64,000 nucleotides of DNA from Pseudidiomarina sediminum DSM 21906. Lineage in GTDB: Bacteria > Pseudomonadota > Gammaproteobacteria > Enterobacterales > Alteromonadaceae. The notes beneath the pieces are model-generated. The model saw only the letters and a list, made by a program, of their open reading frames with translations. It searched no databases and was not told the DNA's origin. Shown piece by piece: positions 1 through 9,018 of this stretch. The stretch is taken from the NCBI RefSeq assembly GCF_000423165.1, contig NZ_AUHL01000006.1, positions 62,001 to 126,000 of the forward strand. Reading direction: 5' to 3'. Made by a program: the position numbers and the translations under genes. Positions within the stretch are counted from its first letter, which is position 1; each line of letters opens with the position of its first letter.

Positions 1-672
1 ACGCCCGACGCTTTGGGCAATTTCTGGCTGATGCCGGTGACTGGCAACGCCATAGGCCTGCAAACTCACTTCACAGACGCCGGTGTGTAATTGTGCTTTC
101 CGTCCAGCACCAGAGACGCCACTCACCGCATTGATGATTGGCGTACTGCCATTCGCTAAGAAGTCGGCGATAGGGCGCAGTGCAAGACCTGCAGCCGTTG
201 GATAACAGCCCGGCACAGCAATCAGCGGTTCATTGCCTTGGAGTTGGGTGTACTCGGCCAGTCCATAAGGAATGGCGTGGGCAAATTGCGGCTGCACAAA
301 GCCGTAAGCCTGTTCGTGTTGTGCTGGATCACTTAAACGGAAGGCGCCCGACAGATCAAACACCACAATACCGGCGTCAATAAGCTTCGGGGCAAGTTCC
401 GCACTGGCTTCATGTGGTAGCGCTAAAAATGCAACTTGAACCTGCTCCGCGAGTTGCGGCAGCAGGTCAAGCTGCCAAGGCTGAAGCATAAGATCGCAAC
501 GATCATTCAGCTGGGGATACAACGCTGCTACCGGCTCTGCCTCACGTGCGCCTGAAGTAAATCCATAGCTTAAGGTGAACTGCGGATGATGATGCAATAG
601 CCACGACAATTCGACGCCGCTATAACCGCTGGCGCCAAATACGGCACATTGAATCGTCTTTTGAGAAGTCAT
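1..672 (-). CDS. argC: N-acetyl-gamma-glutamyl-phosphate reductase, 3' end cut by window edge
   Basis: ArgC makes N-acetylglutamate semialdehyde, the third step of arginine synthesis, in the cytoplasm. The reading frame is open from the ATG at 672 to the window edge, so about the first 224 residues are present and the C-terminus is missing. The N-terminus reads MTSQKTIQCAVFGASGYSG, the Rossmann NADP-binding start with the GASGYxG loop typical of ArgC, followed by ELSWLLHHHPQF. An AAGGTG ribosome-binding site lies just upstream of the ATG. The promoter and two ArgR boxes lie immediately upstream (703-746), so it is probably the first gene of an arginine operon continuing leftwards. Identity is firm; operon content beyond the edge is inference. 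Confidence 0.93.
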   Translation of the reverse strand, partial: MTSQKTIQCAVFGASGYSGVELSWLLHHHPQFTLSYGFTSGAREAEPVAALYPQLNDRCDLMLQPWQLDLLPQLAEQVQVAFLALPHEASAELAPKLIDAGIVVFDLSGAFRLSDPAQHEQAYGFVQPQFAHAIPYGLAEYTQLQGNEPLIAVPGCYPTAAGLALRPIADFLANGSTPIINAVSGVSGAGRKAQLHTGVCEVSLQAYGVASHRHQPEIAQSVGR

Positions 673-702
673 TAGGTTCACCTTTGCACAAATCTTGATC
701 GC

Positions 703-731
703 ATTTTAATGAATATAAATTCATAAAACAA
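703..731 (-). promoter_or_regulatory. sigma-70 promoter of argC
   Basis: On the minus strand a TTGTTT hexamer (726-731) is followed after exactly 17 bases by TAAAAT (703-708). The predicted start is near 696, about 24 bases before the argC ATG. ARG box 1 occupies the spacer, so bound ArgR would exclude RNA polymerase. Confidence 0.65.
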
Positions 732-746
732 GCATAAAAATGCAAT
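708..746. promoter_or_regulatory. Tandem ARG boxes (ArgR operator) upstream of argC
   Basis: Box 1 (708-725) has the core TGAATATAAATTCA, a near-perfect match to the ArgR consensus TGAATwwwwATTCA. Box 2 (729-746) has the core AGCATAAAAATGCA, weaker but still palindromic. The 18-base boxes are separated by 3 bases, the spacing established for ArgR operators. ArgR with bound arginine would repress argC. The match in sequence, spacing and position over the promoter makes this a confident call. Confidence 0.85.
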
Positions 747-845
747 TTGTCATCATTCCATCGCGCGAGGTTAATCGTTGGTTTTTTGTGTATGCGCTGT
801 TTGATTTGTGGGTGGGGGATGTGTAGCTTGATTGAAGGAAAATGA

Positions 846-1304
846 ATGGTGATGAATGGAAGGATGACGCGTATGCAAGTACTCTTTTTAGGAGGCGCTT
901 TAGGGCTCTTGATGAGTATGACTGGCACAGTGACTGCCACCGACCGAAGTGACGAACCTGTAGATAAGGTTGTGCAGGTGCAGGTAGAGCGTTTAGACGA
1001 GGGCTATCATGCGGCATGCGCGTTGATTGAATTGGCGACGCCCATTTATGTTGAGAACGACACTCCTCTGAGCCATGTCATCAGCTCGGCAAGCGTGTAT
1101 GAAACTGCGACTGGGCAAATCATTTCGATAACCAACCTGAGTGTTGAGCGTGAAGAACAGCGTTACCTTTCCTTTGGCTGTTTACCCCTCACCGCTGATT
1201 ATCGTGTTGAAGTGACCATCGCCTATCACCCCGAAGGACAACTCTCCTTGTGCCCCAAACAACTCCATATCGACGACTTAAGAGAATTTGTTGCACGCAA
1301 ATAA
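846..1304 (+). CDS. Hypothetical secreted protein, about 150 residues
   Basis: I do not recognise a family. The N-terminus carries a hydrophobic run (VLFLGGALGLLMSMTGTVTA) ending in a plausible signal peptidase I site, so export to the periplasm is likely. The mature part is about 125 residues, mixed beta-rich in appearance, with three cysteines (in HAACALIE, FGCLP and SLCPKQ). Two could form a disulfide. It is divergent from argC and convergent with the next gene. Start choice is uncertain: GAAGGA at 834-839 suits the ATG at 846 or 852, while GGAAGG at 858-863 suits the ATG at 873, which gives a more typical signal peptide. No promoter stands out. The coding call rests on the signal peptide and an uninterrupted frame. 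Confidence 0.6.
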   Translation: MVMNGRMTRMQVLFLGGALGLLMSMTGTVTATDRSDEPVDKVVQVQVERLDEGYHAACALIELATPIYVENDTPLSHVISSASVYETATGQIISITNLSVEREEQRYLSFGCLPLTADYRVEVTIAYHPEGQLSLCPKQLHIDDLREFVARK

Positions 1305-1373
1305 ACAGAACTAAAGCTGAACAAAAGCAAGCATTTCCTAGCCAAGTAGCGCGGCTCATAATGAATCCTAGAT

Positions 1374-2285
1374 TCAATCAATCACGTCTTTGGGGGCATC
1401 GGGCGCTAGGAGTTTATCTACTTTTTCTTCACCCTCGCCCTTGCGCCAACCATCGAGTGCGTTGAGAAGCATGCCATCTTTCCAGTAGTAGAAGGTTGGT
1501 GTTGCCCAGTAACGAATACCTTCCCACAGCTCGTCCTTGTATGAAAAACCATATTCTAGATTAGCGTACATAGACGTATCTGACGTTATCGGCACATCCT
1601 GGGGAATAAGAAAGAAAACTCGTTTCCCTTTTAATACGCCATCTCGCCCTTCTGATTTATACCAATCTATGAATCGTTTTGAAGGGTTACAATAGGGTGA
1701 GCTGACGACAATAATATCTTCTTCTGAAAAATCGTAAGATATGGGTTGGGCGACATTTTTATTGATTTGATAGTACGTATATTCGGTGGGCTCTTCAGCT
1801 GGCTCGAACTCGATGTTATACCTGTCTAAGTTAAATCGAGTTTCAATTTCATGAACTGCTTCTATATCTCTTGCTTGTACTGCTAGCTCGCGAGCGTTAT
1901 CTGCTAGGTTTTTAATGCGTTCATTTCTACGTCGTTTTTCATCTAAAATAAAAACAATCGTTTTGATTAGCCCTTCATTCTTTGTTGTTGAGTATGCGCT
2001 TGATAGTAAAACATAATAATTGTGCAGAGCGTTGCTATCTATTGCTTTAAAGTCATCGCGGTCAGTATTTGCTAAGAAGCATGAATAGATGTCATTGATT
2101 AACCTTTTCCGTTCGTCAATCGGCAGGGAGCTTAGTGGGAGGTTGTCCAAATAGTCATTGTAGTTTTCATTGACGAGACGAGTTTCGGATACAGCGCTAC
2201 GGTAAAACTGTTCTAGAGTGACGTTCTCACATTGTGGCTGGTTGCCAAGTGAAATAGCTATTGCGGCGAGATGAAGTGAAAACAT
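1374..2285 (-). CDS. Thioredoxin-fold-like protein of unknown function, 303 residues
   Basis: The C-terminal third looks like a thioredoxin fold. A hydrophobic strand (DIIVVSSPYCNPSKRF) leads into a SxYCxPSK motif at the usual active-site position, and a WATPTFYYWKDG segment matches the cis-proline loop and following strand. Only one cysteine is present in the motif, so it would not be a classical dithiol oxidoreductase. The first 20 residues are hydrophobic and may be a signal peptide, although a ribosome-binding site before the ATG is hard to see. The middle 200 residues are helical and charged without recognisable domains. It is a monocistronic gene, convergent with the small secreted protein gene. 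The fold call is from pattern only; the function is unknown. Confidence 0.6.
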   Translation of the reverse strand: MFSLHLAAIAISLGNQPQCENVTLEQFYRSAVSETRLVNENYNDYLDNLPLSSLPIDERKRLINDIYSCFLANTDRDDFKAIDSNALHNYYVLLSSAYSTTKNEGLIKTIVFILDEKRRRNERIKNLADNARELAVQARDIEAVHEIETRFNLDRYNIEFEPAEEPTEYTYYQINKNVAQPISYDFSEEDIIVVSSPYCNPSKRFIDWYKSEGRDGVLKGKRVFFLIPQDVPITSDTSMYANLEYGFSYKDELWEGIRYWATPTFYYWKDGMLLNALDGWRKGEGEEKVDKLLAPDAPKDVID

Positions 2286-2402
2286 ATCAATTATAAAGCT
2301 GTACCGATGGTTGTTATTTTAATAGTAGGTTATTGAAAGTTAACTTTTCATATTATTTGTTATAAATCAAGCTGTCGTGACGGGGCCGCTTGAAGGAGAA
2401 AT

Positions 2403-2430
2403 AAAAAAGCCCTTCTGCGAAGAAGGGCTT
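2403..2430 (-). terminator. Rho-independent terminator after maeB
   Basis: Read on the minus strand, AAGCCCTTCTTCGCAGAAGGGCTT forms a stem of AGCCCTTC with GAAGGGCT and is followed by a run of T. It lies about 30 bases beyond the malic enzyme stop codon, as expected for an intrinsic terminator. Confidence 0.85.
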
Positions 2431-2460
2431 GAGAAAGGTTCGTCTGCGGGTAAGCCGTGC

Positions 2461-3705
2461 TTACTCTTGCATGTAGTTTTTCGGCAAATCGATGCGGGCG
2501 GCGCCAGAGGCGACGGCAGCTTCGGCGACGGCTTTGGCGACGCGGGTTTTTAAACGCGGATCGAGTGGTTTTGGAATGATGTAATCGGTACCGAACTCGA
2601 GCTTGTCCACACCTGCGGCTTTGAGTACGGCTTCAGGTACTGGCTCTTTCGCCAACTGGCGAATGGCTTCTACGGCCGCAATCTTCATTTCATCGTTGAT
2701 GGCGCGGGCGCGTACGTCCAGGGCACCACGGAAAATGAACGGGAAGCACAATACGTTGTTCACCTGGTTTGGATAATCCGAGCGACCGGTTGCCATAATG
2801 ATGTCGTCACGCACGGCATTGGCTAGCTCAGGTTTGATTTCAGGATCTGGGTTCGAGCAGGCAAAAATGACAGGTTTGTCAGCCATCAATTTCAATGCTT
2901 CAGGAGCGAGCAGGTTAGGACCTGACACCCCAACGAACACGTCAGCTTCAGTGATCACGTCTTCCAAGGTGCGCTTGTCGGTGTTGTTGGCAAACAAAGC
3001 TTTGTACGGGTTAAGGTCGTCACGACGGGTGTGAATGACACCTTTTGAATCAAGCATGTAGATGTGTTCGCGCTGCGCACCACATTTGATCAGTAGTTCC
3101 ATACAAGCAATGGCAGCTGCACCTGCGCCCAAGCAGACGATTTGTGCTTTGCGTAGCGATTTACCTTGAATTTCCAGTGCATTCAACAAGCCTGCTGCGG
3201 TAACAATGGCAGTACCGTGTTGGTCGTCGTGAAAAATCGGTACGTCACAACGTTCAATCAAGGCTTCTTCAATTTCAAAACATTCAGGTGCCTTGATGTC
3301 TTCAAGGTTCACGCCGCCGAAGCTATCGGCAATGTTCGCAACGGTGTTGATAAAGTCTTGGGTGGTGCGATGGGTCACTTCGATATCAATGGCATCTAGG
3401 CCAGCAAAGCGTTTGAACAGGAGCGCTTTACCTTCCATCACCGGTTTTGACGCCATTGGCCCCAAATTACCTAAACCTAGAATGGCGGTACCGTTAGAAA
3501 TGACCGCGACCATGTTGCCTTTGGCGGTGTAGCGATACACATCGTCAGGATTTTCCGCGATCGCACGTACCGGCTCTGCAACGCCTGGGCTATAAGCGAG
3601 GGCGAGGTCCTTGCTGGTTTCAGCTGGCTTTGAGAGTTCGATACTGATTTTACCAGGCGTAGGATAGGCATGATAATCAAGAGCTTGCTTGCGAAAATCT
3701 GACAT
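2461..3705 (-). CDS. maeB: NAD(P)-dependent malic enzyme, short form
   Basis: The enzyme converts malate to pyruvate and CO2 with reduction of NAD(P), supplying pyruvate and reducing power in the cytoplasm. The start MSDFRKQALDYHAYPTPGKI and the block LALAYSPGVAEPVR are typical of malic enzymes. The central HDDQHGTAIVTAAGLLNAL metal-binding segment and the Rossmann loop VCLGAGAAAIA are intact. At 414 residues it is the malic domain alone, without the phosphotransacetylase-like domain that extends E. coli MaeB to about 760 residues, so it resembles the short bacterial enzymes. An intrinsic terminator follows. The gene appears monocistronic. The symbol is by family; cofactor preference cannot be read with certainty. 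Confidence 0.9.
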   Translation of the reverse strand: MSDFRKQALDYHAYPTPGKISIELSKPAETSKDLALAYSPGVAEPVRAIAENPDDVYRYTAKGNMVAVISNGTAILGLGNLGPMASKPVMEGKALLFKRFAGLDAIDIEVTHRTTQDFINTVANIADSFGGVNLEDIKAPECFEIEEALIERCDVPIFHDDQHGTAIVTAAGLLNALEIQGKSLRKAQIVCLGAGAAAIACMELLIKCGAQREHIYMLDSKGVIHTRRDDLNPYKALFANNTDKRTLEDVITEADVFVGVSGPNLLAPEALKLMADKPVIFACSNPDPEIKPELANAVRDDIIMATGRSDYPNQVNNVLCFPFIFRGALDVRARAINDEMKIAAVEAIRQLAKEPVPEAVLKAAGVDKLEFGTDYIIPKPLDPRLKTRVAKAVAEAAVASGAARIDLPKNYMQE

Positions 3706-3917
3706 GGAACGAGAACCTTTTTGGCTAGTGACAAACGATATATTCAGTATTCATTTAGTGAATAATAGCCATTGTAGGGGTTTCAGGATCAATAACAAAT
3801 CTTACCTGATGGAAATTACGATATTTAAACCTTTGTAACGCCAAGCAAACTTTTGAGTCGTTTAAAAACGCACCATCGAAAAAGTGAATGAATTCACGTG
3901 CTGGGGCTGAACTGGGC

Positions 3918-3945
3918 ATAAAAAAAGGCGCCTTTTGGCGCCTTT
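3918..3945 (-). terminator. Rho-independent terminator after rpmE
   Basis: The minus strand shows AAAGGCGCC, a four-base loop, GGCGCCTTT and then a T run. It sits about 30 bases past the rpmE stop. The surrounding gap 3706-3973 holds the maeB promoter region and nothing else that I can support. Confidence 0.88.
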
Positions 3946-3973
3946 CTTTGAATTTGCTGCAGAAGCATCGTTT

Positions 3974-4195
3974 TTACGAAGTCTTCTTGCCGCCCAACAC
4001 GCTGAAACGCTTGTTGAACTTGTCGATACGACCACCAGTATCCATGATACGCTGCTTACCAGTGTAGAACGGGTGACACTCTGAACATACGTCCAAGTGC
4101 AATTCACCACCGCGGGTCGAACGAGTTACGAATGAATGGCCACATGAACATGTAACATTCATTTCTTCATACTTAGGATGAATTCCTGCTTTCAT
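3974..4195 (-). CDS. rpmE: Ribosomal protein bL31, zinc-binding form
   Basis: bL31 is a small protein of the 50S subunit that bridges to the 30S head. The 73-residue product starts [16 protein letters not shown] and keeps the zinc ligands: Cys in VTCSCG and the pair in DVCSECHPF. It is therefore the C+ type, used under zinc sufficiency; the zinc-free paralogue is not in this window. The ATG at 4195 was chosen over an upstream extension because it gives the family length and has GAGG 8 bases upstream. The gene stands alone between its own promoter and terminator, divergent from priA, the same neighbour it has in E. coli. Confidence 0.95.
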   Translation of the reverse strand: MKAGIHPKYEEMNVTCSCGHSFVTRSTRGGELHLDVCSECHPFYTGKQRIMDTGGRIDKFNKRFSVLGGKKTS

Positions 4196-4273
4196 AAGGG
4201 TTACCTCAATTGGGCCGCATCGCCATCCGATCCTGTGCCGGACACCATACGTGGTTAATGTCAAATTAATAGG
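4196..4273 (-). promoter_or_regulatory. rpmE 5' leader, candidate L31 autoregulatory leader
   Basis: The predicted rpmE transcript begins near 4273 and leaves a leader of about 78 bases, long for a single small gene. Autoregulation of rpmE by L31 binding its leader is known in E. coli, and L31 leader RNAs are described for Gammaproteobacteria. The segment GTGTCCGGCACAGGATCGGA contains short complementary stretches, but I could not derive a confident consensus fold by eye. Confidence 0.45.
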
Positions 4274-4279
4274 GCGCGG

Positions 4280-4308
4280 ATTTTACCCCATCACTGGTCA
4301 TTGATCAA
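4280..4308 (-). promoter_or_regulatory. sigma-70 promoter of rpmE
   Basis: On the minus strand TTGATC (4303-4308), a 17-base spacer and TAAAAT (4280-4285) make a strong promoter match. Predicted start is near 4273. Confidence 0.75.
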
Positions 4309-4371
4309 GCATAAGGATCAACGGCAGGATCGCGCTTGCACCAAGGTCTGCCTGACCGCACAATAGCGGCT

Positions 4372-6579
4372 ATGACAACAACAAGCCCTCCCCCAGCCCC
4401 AACGCCAAGTAACGTGATTCAAGTCGCGGTACCGGTGCCCCTTGCCCGCGTGTTTGACTACGATTGCAGCGAGCTGCCGGTGGTAGGTGCGCGGGTGAAA
4501 GTGCCGTTTGGGCGGCGCGAGCTGGTGGGGATCTGTCTTGGGTCTGCCACACCAAGTGAAGGTGGCTACCAGCGCAAAGCGGTGCAGGCGGTCCTCGACA
4601 CCGAAACCGTGTTACCTAAAGCCGTGTTTGAATTGCTGCAATGGGCGGCCAGTTACTATCAACACCCTATTGGCGAAGTGCTTGCCCATGGTTTGCCCAC
4701 TTTATTGCGTCAGGGCGAAGCGGCCAACTACCAAACCACTCAAGGCATTCGCGTGACGGCTGCAGGCGAGCAGGTGGAACTGAACAGTTTGCGACGGGCG
4801 CCACAGCAGCAACGGCTGCTGGCGACCTTACGTAAAGGGCCGTTGTTACGGCGTGATTTGGTCAGTCAGGAATTATCCCCCTCGGCGTTGAAAGCTTTGA
4901 CGGATAAAGGTTTGGTGGAAAATTTTGCACACCAGCCACTGACTGCCACCGATTGGTCGTTTGCGATGGGCAGTGACGCCTTGCAGTTAAACCCTGAACA
5001 GGCACTGGCGGTGGCAGCAATGGGTGCCGCCACGAAACCACAAACCTATTTGCTGGAAGGTGTAACGGGCAGCGGCAAGACCGAAGTTTATTTACAAGCC
5101 ATGGCGTCGGTGCTGCAAAAAGGCCGTCAGGTGTTGGTGATCGTGCCGGAAATCGGCCTGACGCCGCAGACCTTACGGCGCTTCCAGCAGCGCTTTGCGG
5201 TGCCTATTGTGATGTTGCACTCAGCGTTAACGGACCGCGAGCGTCTTGACGCTTGGTTGGATGCCAAGCATGGTGGCGCGGCCATCGTGATCGGTACACG
5301 TTCGGCGATTTTCACGCCATTTGCGCAACTGGGCATGATTATCGTTGATGAAGAGCACGATAACTCGCTCAAACAGCAAGAAGGTTTTCGCTACCACGCC
5401 CGTGATTTAGCCGTGGTGCGTGGGCAAAAAGAACAGGTGCCGGTGATTTTAGGCTCTGCGACGCCGTCGCTAGAAACCCTTAATAATGCTGAGCAACAGC
5501 GTTATGTGCATTTGCAGCTCACGCAGCGTGCCGGACAAGCCAAGCCAGCGCGCTTCAGTCTGGTCGATATCAAGCAAATGCCATTAAAAGCTGGCTTGTC
5601 GATCCCGCTGATTGAGCGCATGAAGAAAGAGCTCGAGCGCGGCAAGCAAGTCTTAGTCTTTTTGAACCGTCGTGGTTATGCGCCGGCGCTGATGTGTCAT
5701 GAATGTGGTTGGCTGGCGCAGTGTCAGCGCTGTGATGCCTATTTTACCGTGCACCAACGCCAGCAATTGTTGCAGTGCCATCATTGTGGTGCGCACCAAC
5801 GCTTGCCCAAGCAGTGTTTTGATTGCGGTTCGACCCAGTTGGTCGGTCAAGGCGTGGGCACCGAGCAAGTCGAGCAAACGCTGACTGAGCTCTTTCCCGA
5901 ACATCCCGTGCTACGCATTGACCGTGACAGCACGCGCAAAAAAGGCGCGCTGCAACAACACCTTACCGATGCCACCGAAAACAAATACCCGATACTCGTT
6001 GGCACGCAGATGCTGGCTAAGGGGCATCATTTTCCGCACGTTACTTTGGTGGCGTTGTTGGATGTTGACGGCGCGCTCTATAGCTCGGACTTTCGTGCAG
6101 CAGAGCGCTTAGGGCAGTTGATCACGCAGGTCGCGGGGCGTGCTGGGCGTGCGAGTGAACCTGGCATTGTGGTGTTGCAAACCCACCATCCCGAGCACGA
6201 TTTACTACAAGATTTGATTCAAAATGGTTACGGCGCTTTTGCCCGCTCATTGTTGCAAGAGCGACGCATTACCCAGTTACCGCCATTTGGTCAGTTGGCG
6301 CTGTTTCGTGCCGAGGCCCATGAAGCACAACAAGCGCAACAGGCCTTGCAAGCCATTGCCGCCTTGGTACCCCATCACCCTGACATTATGGTGCTTGGCC
6401 CGATGCCGGCGATCATGGAACGCCGTGCTGGGCGCTATCGTTATCAGTTGCTGCTACAATGTCAGCAACGTGGTTTACGCCAGCAAGTTTTGCAGCACTT
6501 GCTACCTAAGCTTGAAGGCTTGGCAGAGCTGCGGCGAGTGCGCTGGTCACTCGATGTGGATCCGCAGGATCTTAGCTAG
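4372..6579 (+). CDS. priA: Primosomal replication restart helicase PriA
   Basis: PriA recognises stalled or collapsed forks, unwinds the lagging arm 3' to 5', and starts reloading of DnaB. The 735-residue protein has the N-terminal DNA-binding region (VIQVAVPVPLARVFDYD), a Walker A GVTGSGKTEVY, Walker B DEEH, the GSATPSLET motif III, and a two-zinc cysteine array (CHECGWLAQCQRC, CHHCG, CFDCGS) between the helicase lobes. The QVAGRAGR motif VI is intact. The ATG at 4372 is preferred to a TTG at 4336 because it gives the usual short N-terminus, though neither has a strong ribosome-binding site. It is divergent from rpmE, a common gammaproteobacterial arrangement, and lies upstream of argS. Confidence 0.95.
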   Translation: MTTTSPPPAPTPSNVIQVAVPVPLARVFDYDCSELPVVGARVKVPFGRRELVGICLGSATPSEGGYQRKAVQAVLDTETVLPKAVFELLQWAASYYQHPIGEVLAHGLPTLLRQGEAANYQTTQGIRVTAAGEQVELNSLRRAPQQQRLLATLRKGPLLRRDLVSQELSPSALKALTDKGLVENFAHQPLTATDWSFAMGSDALQLNPEQALAVAAMGAATKPQTYLLEGVTGSGKTEVYLQAMASVLQKGRQVLVIVPEIGLTPQTLRRFQQRFAVPIVMLHSALTDRERLDAWLDAKHGGAAIVIGTRSAIFTPFAQLGMIIVDEEHDNSLKQQEGFRYHARDLAVVRGQKEQVPVILGSATPSLETLNNAEQQRYVHLQLTQRAGQAKPARFSLVDIKQMPLKAGLSIPLIERMKKELERGKQVLVFLNRRGYAPALMCHECGWLAQCQRCDAYFTVHQRQQLLQCHHCGAHQRLPKQCFDCGSTQLVGQGVGTEQVEQTLTELFPEHPVLRIDRDSTRKKGALQQHLTDATENKYPILVGTQMLAKGHHFPHVTLVALLDVDGALYSSDFRAAERLGQLITQVAGRAGRASEPGIVVLQTHHPEHDLLQDLIQNGYGAFARSLLQERRITQLPPFGQLALFRAEAHEAQQAQQALQAIAALVPHHPDIMVLGPMPAIMERRAGRYRYQLLLQCQQRGLRQQVLQHLLPKLEGLAELRRVRWSLDVDPQDLS

Positions 6580-6653
6580 CCAGCAAAGGTTTTTTTTCTC
6601 TCCCTAACGCAGTAAAATGCTGCGAATTCCCGTGATCATGAAGGTTGGATGTA

Positions 6654-8396
6654 ATGAAAGAGCAGTTGGAGCAGTTATTGGCGGCCGCAGTGGCCCAGTT
6701 AAAAGAACAAGGCACATTGCCGGCAGAGTTAAGTCCACGTATCCAACTCGACCGACCACGCGACAAGAGTCACGGTGACTTTGCGACGAACTTGGCGTTG
6801 ATGTTAGCCAAGCCTGCGGGCATGAATCCGCGCGCGTTGGCTGAAGCCTTGTTAGCGGCTTTGCCAGAAAACACCCTAGTGGCCGAGACCACTATCGCAG
6901 GACCTGGTTTCATTAACTTTGTGATTAGCCAAGATCAATTGGTACAACAACTTGAACACGCCTATCAAGATGCCAAAGTGGGCGTGGCTGGCGCAGAGCA
7001 AGCACAACGCATTGTAATTGACTATTCGTCACCAAACCTTGCCAAAGAAATGCACGTGGGTCACTTACGTTCGGCCATCATCGGTGATGCCGTGGCGCGT
7101 GTGTGTGAGTTCTTAGGCCATACGGTGATTCGCCAGAACCATGTGGGCGACTGGGGCACCCAGTTCGGCATGTTACTGGCGCACATGGAAGAGCTTGAAG
7201 GTAGTGAGTTGGCGATGGAGCTGAGCAACCTTGAGACCTTCTACAAAGCGGCGAAAAAGCGTTTTGATGAAAGCCCAGAATTCGCTAACCGCGCCCGCGA
7301 GTTAGTGGTATCACTGCAATCTGGTGATGAGAAATGCCTAAACTTGTGGCAACAATTTATTGATGTGTCACTGAGTCATTGCCAAGAAGTTTACGACCGT
7401 TTGGGCGTGAAACTGACCCGTGCCGATGTGATGGCAGAAAGTGCCTATAACGATGATTTGGCGCAAGTGGTCGAAGACCTTCGCAGCCAAGGTTTGTTGG
7501 TGGAAGACCAAGGCGCCCAGTGTGTGTTCTTGGACGAATTCAAAAACAAAGAAGGCGAAGCCTTGCCGGTCATCGTACAAAAGTCTGGTGGCGGTTACTT
7601 GTACGCGACGACTGATTTAGCGGCGGTGCGCTACCGTCAGAACGTGCTCAAAGGCGATCACTTAATGTACTTTGTCGACCAGCGCCAAGGTTTGCACTTC
7701 CAGCAGATCTTTACCCTTGCCAAGAAAGCTGGCTTTGCCCGTGAAGACTTGCAAATGGACCACTATGGCTTTGGTACTGTGATGGGTAAAGACGGCCGTC
7801 CGTACAAGAGTCGTGACGGTGGCGTGACCAAGCTTGCCGATTTACTGGATCAGGCGGAATCGCGTGCACTGGCGTTGGTGCAAGAGAAAAACACTGAATT
7901 GAGCGCTGAAGAGCATGCGAACATTGCCAAAGTGGTGGGCATTAGTTCAGTAAAATATGCCGATTTATCGAAGAACCGTACCAGTGACTACATCTTCGAT
8001 TGGGACACCATGCTTAGCTTTGAAGGTAACACCGCGCCGTATTTGCTGTATGCGTACACGCGGGTGATGAGTGTCTTTGCCAAAGCAAACGTAAAACCTG
8101 ATGCATTATCAGGTACTTTCGTGTTGAATGATGAGCGTGAAATCGCTTTGGCCAATGCTTTGGTACGTTTTAACGAAGTGGTGCATACGGTGGCGAACAA
8201 AGCCATGCCGCATTTCTTGTGCGGTTATTTGTTTGAGCTGGCAGGTGCATTCTCAAGCTTCTACGAAGCGTGCCCAATTTTGCAAGCCGAAGACGAAAAC
8301 GTGCAGCAAAGTCGCTTGAAGTTGGCGGCATTGACTGCGAAAACCCTGCACCAAGGTATGGAACTCCTTGGCATTGAAACATTGGATAAGATGTAA
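6654..8396 (+). CDS. argS: Arginyl-tRNA synthetase
   Basis: Class I aminoacyl-tRNA synthetase that charges tRNA-Arg. The 580-residue product has the N-terminal additional domain, the [16 protein letters not shown] block with the HIGH-type motif [17 protein letters not shown], and a C-terminal anticodon-binding DALR domain beginning near YAYTRVMS. The start is the ATG at 6654, with AAGG nine bases upstream; an in-frame TTG at 6645 is not needed. The stop codon is followed directly by the ATG of the SPOR protein, so the two form an operon, as argS-ftsN pairs do in related bacteria. A TAAAAT element at 6613-6618 may be its -10. Confidence 0.96.
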   Translation: MKEQLEQLLAAAVAQLKEQGTLPAELSPRIQLDRPRDKSHGDFATNLALMLAKPAGMNPRALAEALLAALPENTLVAETTIAGPGFINFVISQDQLVQQLEHAYQDAKVGVAGAEQAQRIVIDYSSPNLAKEMHVGHLRSAIIGDAVARVCEFLGHTVIRQNHVGDWGTQFGMLLAHMEELEGSELAMELSNLETFYKAAKKRFDESPEFANRARELVVSLQSGDEKCLNLWQQFIDVSLSHCQEVYDRLGVKLTRADVMAESAYNDDLAQVVEDLRSQGLLVEDQGAQCVFLDEFKNKEGEALPVIVQKSGGGYLYATTDLAAVRYRQNVLKGDHLMYFVDQRQGLHFQQIFTLAKKAGFAREDLQMDHYGFGTVMGKDGRPYKSRDGGVTKLADLLDQAESRALALVQEKNTELSAEEHANIAKVVGISSVKYADLSKNRTSDYIFDWDTMLSFEGNTAPYLLYAYTRVMSVFAKANVKPDALSGTFVLNDEREIALANALVRFNEVVHTVANKAMPHFLCGYLFELAGAFSSFYEACPILQAEDENVQQSRLKLAALTAKTLHQGMELLGIETLDKM

Positions 8397-8951
8397 ATGG
8401 ATTACGCGAACCGTAAGCGTCCGCCGCAACGTAAGCCTGCTAAGGGCAAGCGTGGCTCACAAAAGCAAACCGAACGTCAGGTGCCCTGGGGCATTGTGAC
8501 CCTTGCGGTGGTGCTGGTGATCGCGTTGGTGGCTGGCTTACGGTTTATTGCCGGTGGTAACCCAGATGTGGTGCCACCGACAAGCTCAGAAAGTCATTTA
8601 CCGACCCCTACCAACAACCAAGTTGAAGCGATTCCGGAAAAGCCCGAAGAGCGTTGGCAGTACATTGAAGAGTTGGAAAACCTCGAAGTTGAGGTGGACG
8701 TGCCTGAGCGCGAGTTAGGTCCACCGAAACTGATGCAGTGTGGCTCGTTCCGCTCGAAGAGTGATGCTGAGCGCTTACGTGCTGCGATTGCCCTGCAAGG
8801 CCTTGAGGCTAACGTGTACCGTTCAAACGGCGGAAGCTGGTATCGTGTGGTGCTTGGGCCCTATGAAACCAAGCGTGCAGCAGAGAAAGATCGCCATAAA
8901 CTGCAACGGGCACGTATCCACGGTTGCCAAATCTGGAACTGGAATCTTTAG
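8397..8951 (+). CDS. ftsN: FtsN-like SPOR-domain cell division protein
   Basis: A bitopic inner-membrane protein of 184 residues. A basic cytoplasmic tail (about residues 1-30, rich in K and R) is followed by one transmembrane helix (WGIVTLAVVLVIALVAGLRF), a proline- and glutamate-rich periplasmic linker, and a C-terminal SPOR domain from about residue 107 (KLMQCGSFRSKSDAERLRA to the end). SPOR domains bind denuded peptidoglycan at the septum. FtsN activates septal wall synthesis. The protein is shorter than E. coli FtsN (319 residues), with a compressed linker. It begins at the base after the argS stop, so it is translationally coupled. Downstream hslVU matches the E. coli ftsN-hslV-hslU order, which supports the symbol. 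Confidence 0.85.
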   Translation: MDYANRKRPPQRKPAKGKRGSQKQTERQVPWGIVTLAVVLVIALVAGLRFIAGGNPDVVPPTSSESHLPTPTNNQVEAIPEKPEERWQYIEELENLEVEVDVPERELGPPKLMQCGSFRSKSDAERLRAAIALQGLEANVYRSNGGSWYRVVLGPYETKRAAEKDRHKLQRARIHGCQIWNWNL

Positions 8952-8960
8952 TAAAGACCA

Positions 8961-8985
8961 TTGAATTCGTAACTTTTGCCCTCAT
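8961..8985 (+). promoter_or_regulatory. Candidate sigma-32 heat-shock promoter for hslVU
   Basis: TTGAAT (8961-8966) and CCCTCAT (8979-8985) resemble the sigma-32 elements CTTGAAA and CCCCATnT with a 12-base gap. hslVU is a classical heat-shock operon and this lies in the 67-base gap upstream of it. Neither element is perfect. Confidence 0.45.
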
Positions 8986-9018
8986 AACTGCTTGCATAGC
9001 AACAAAGAGGACGTAATT

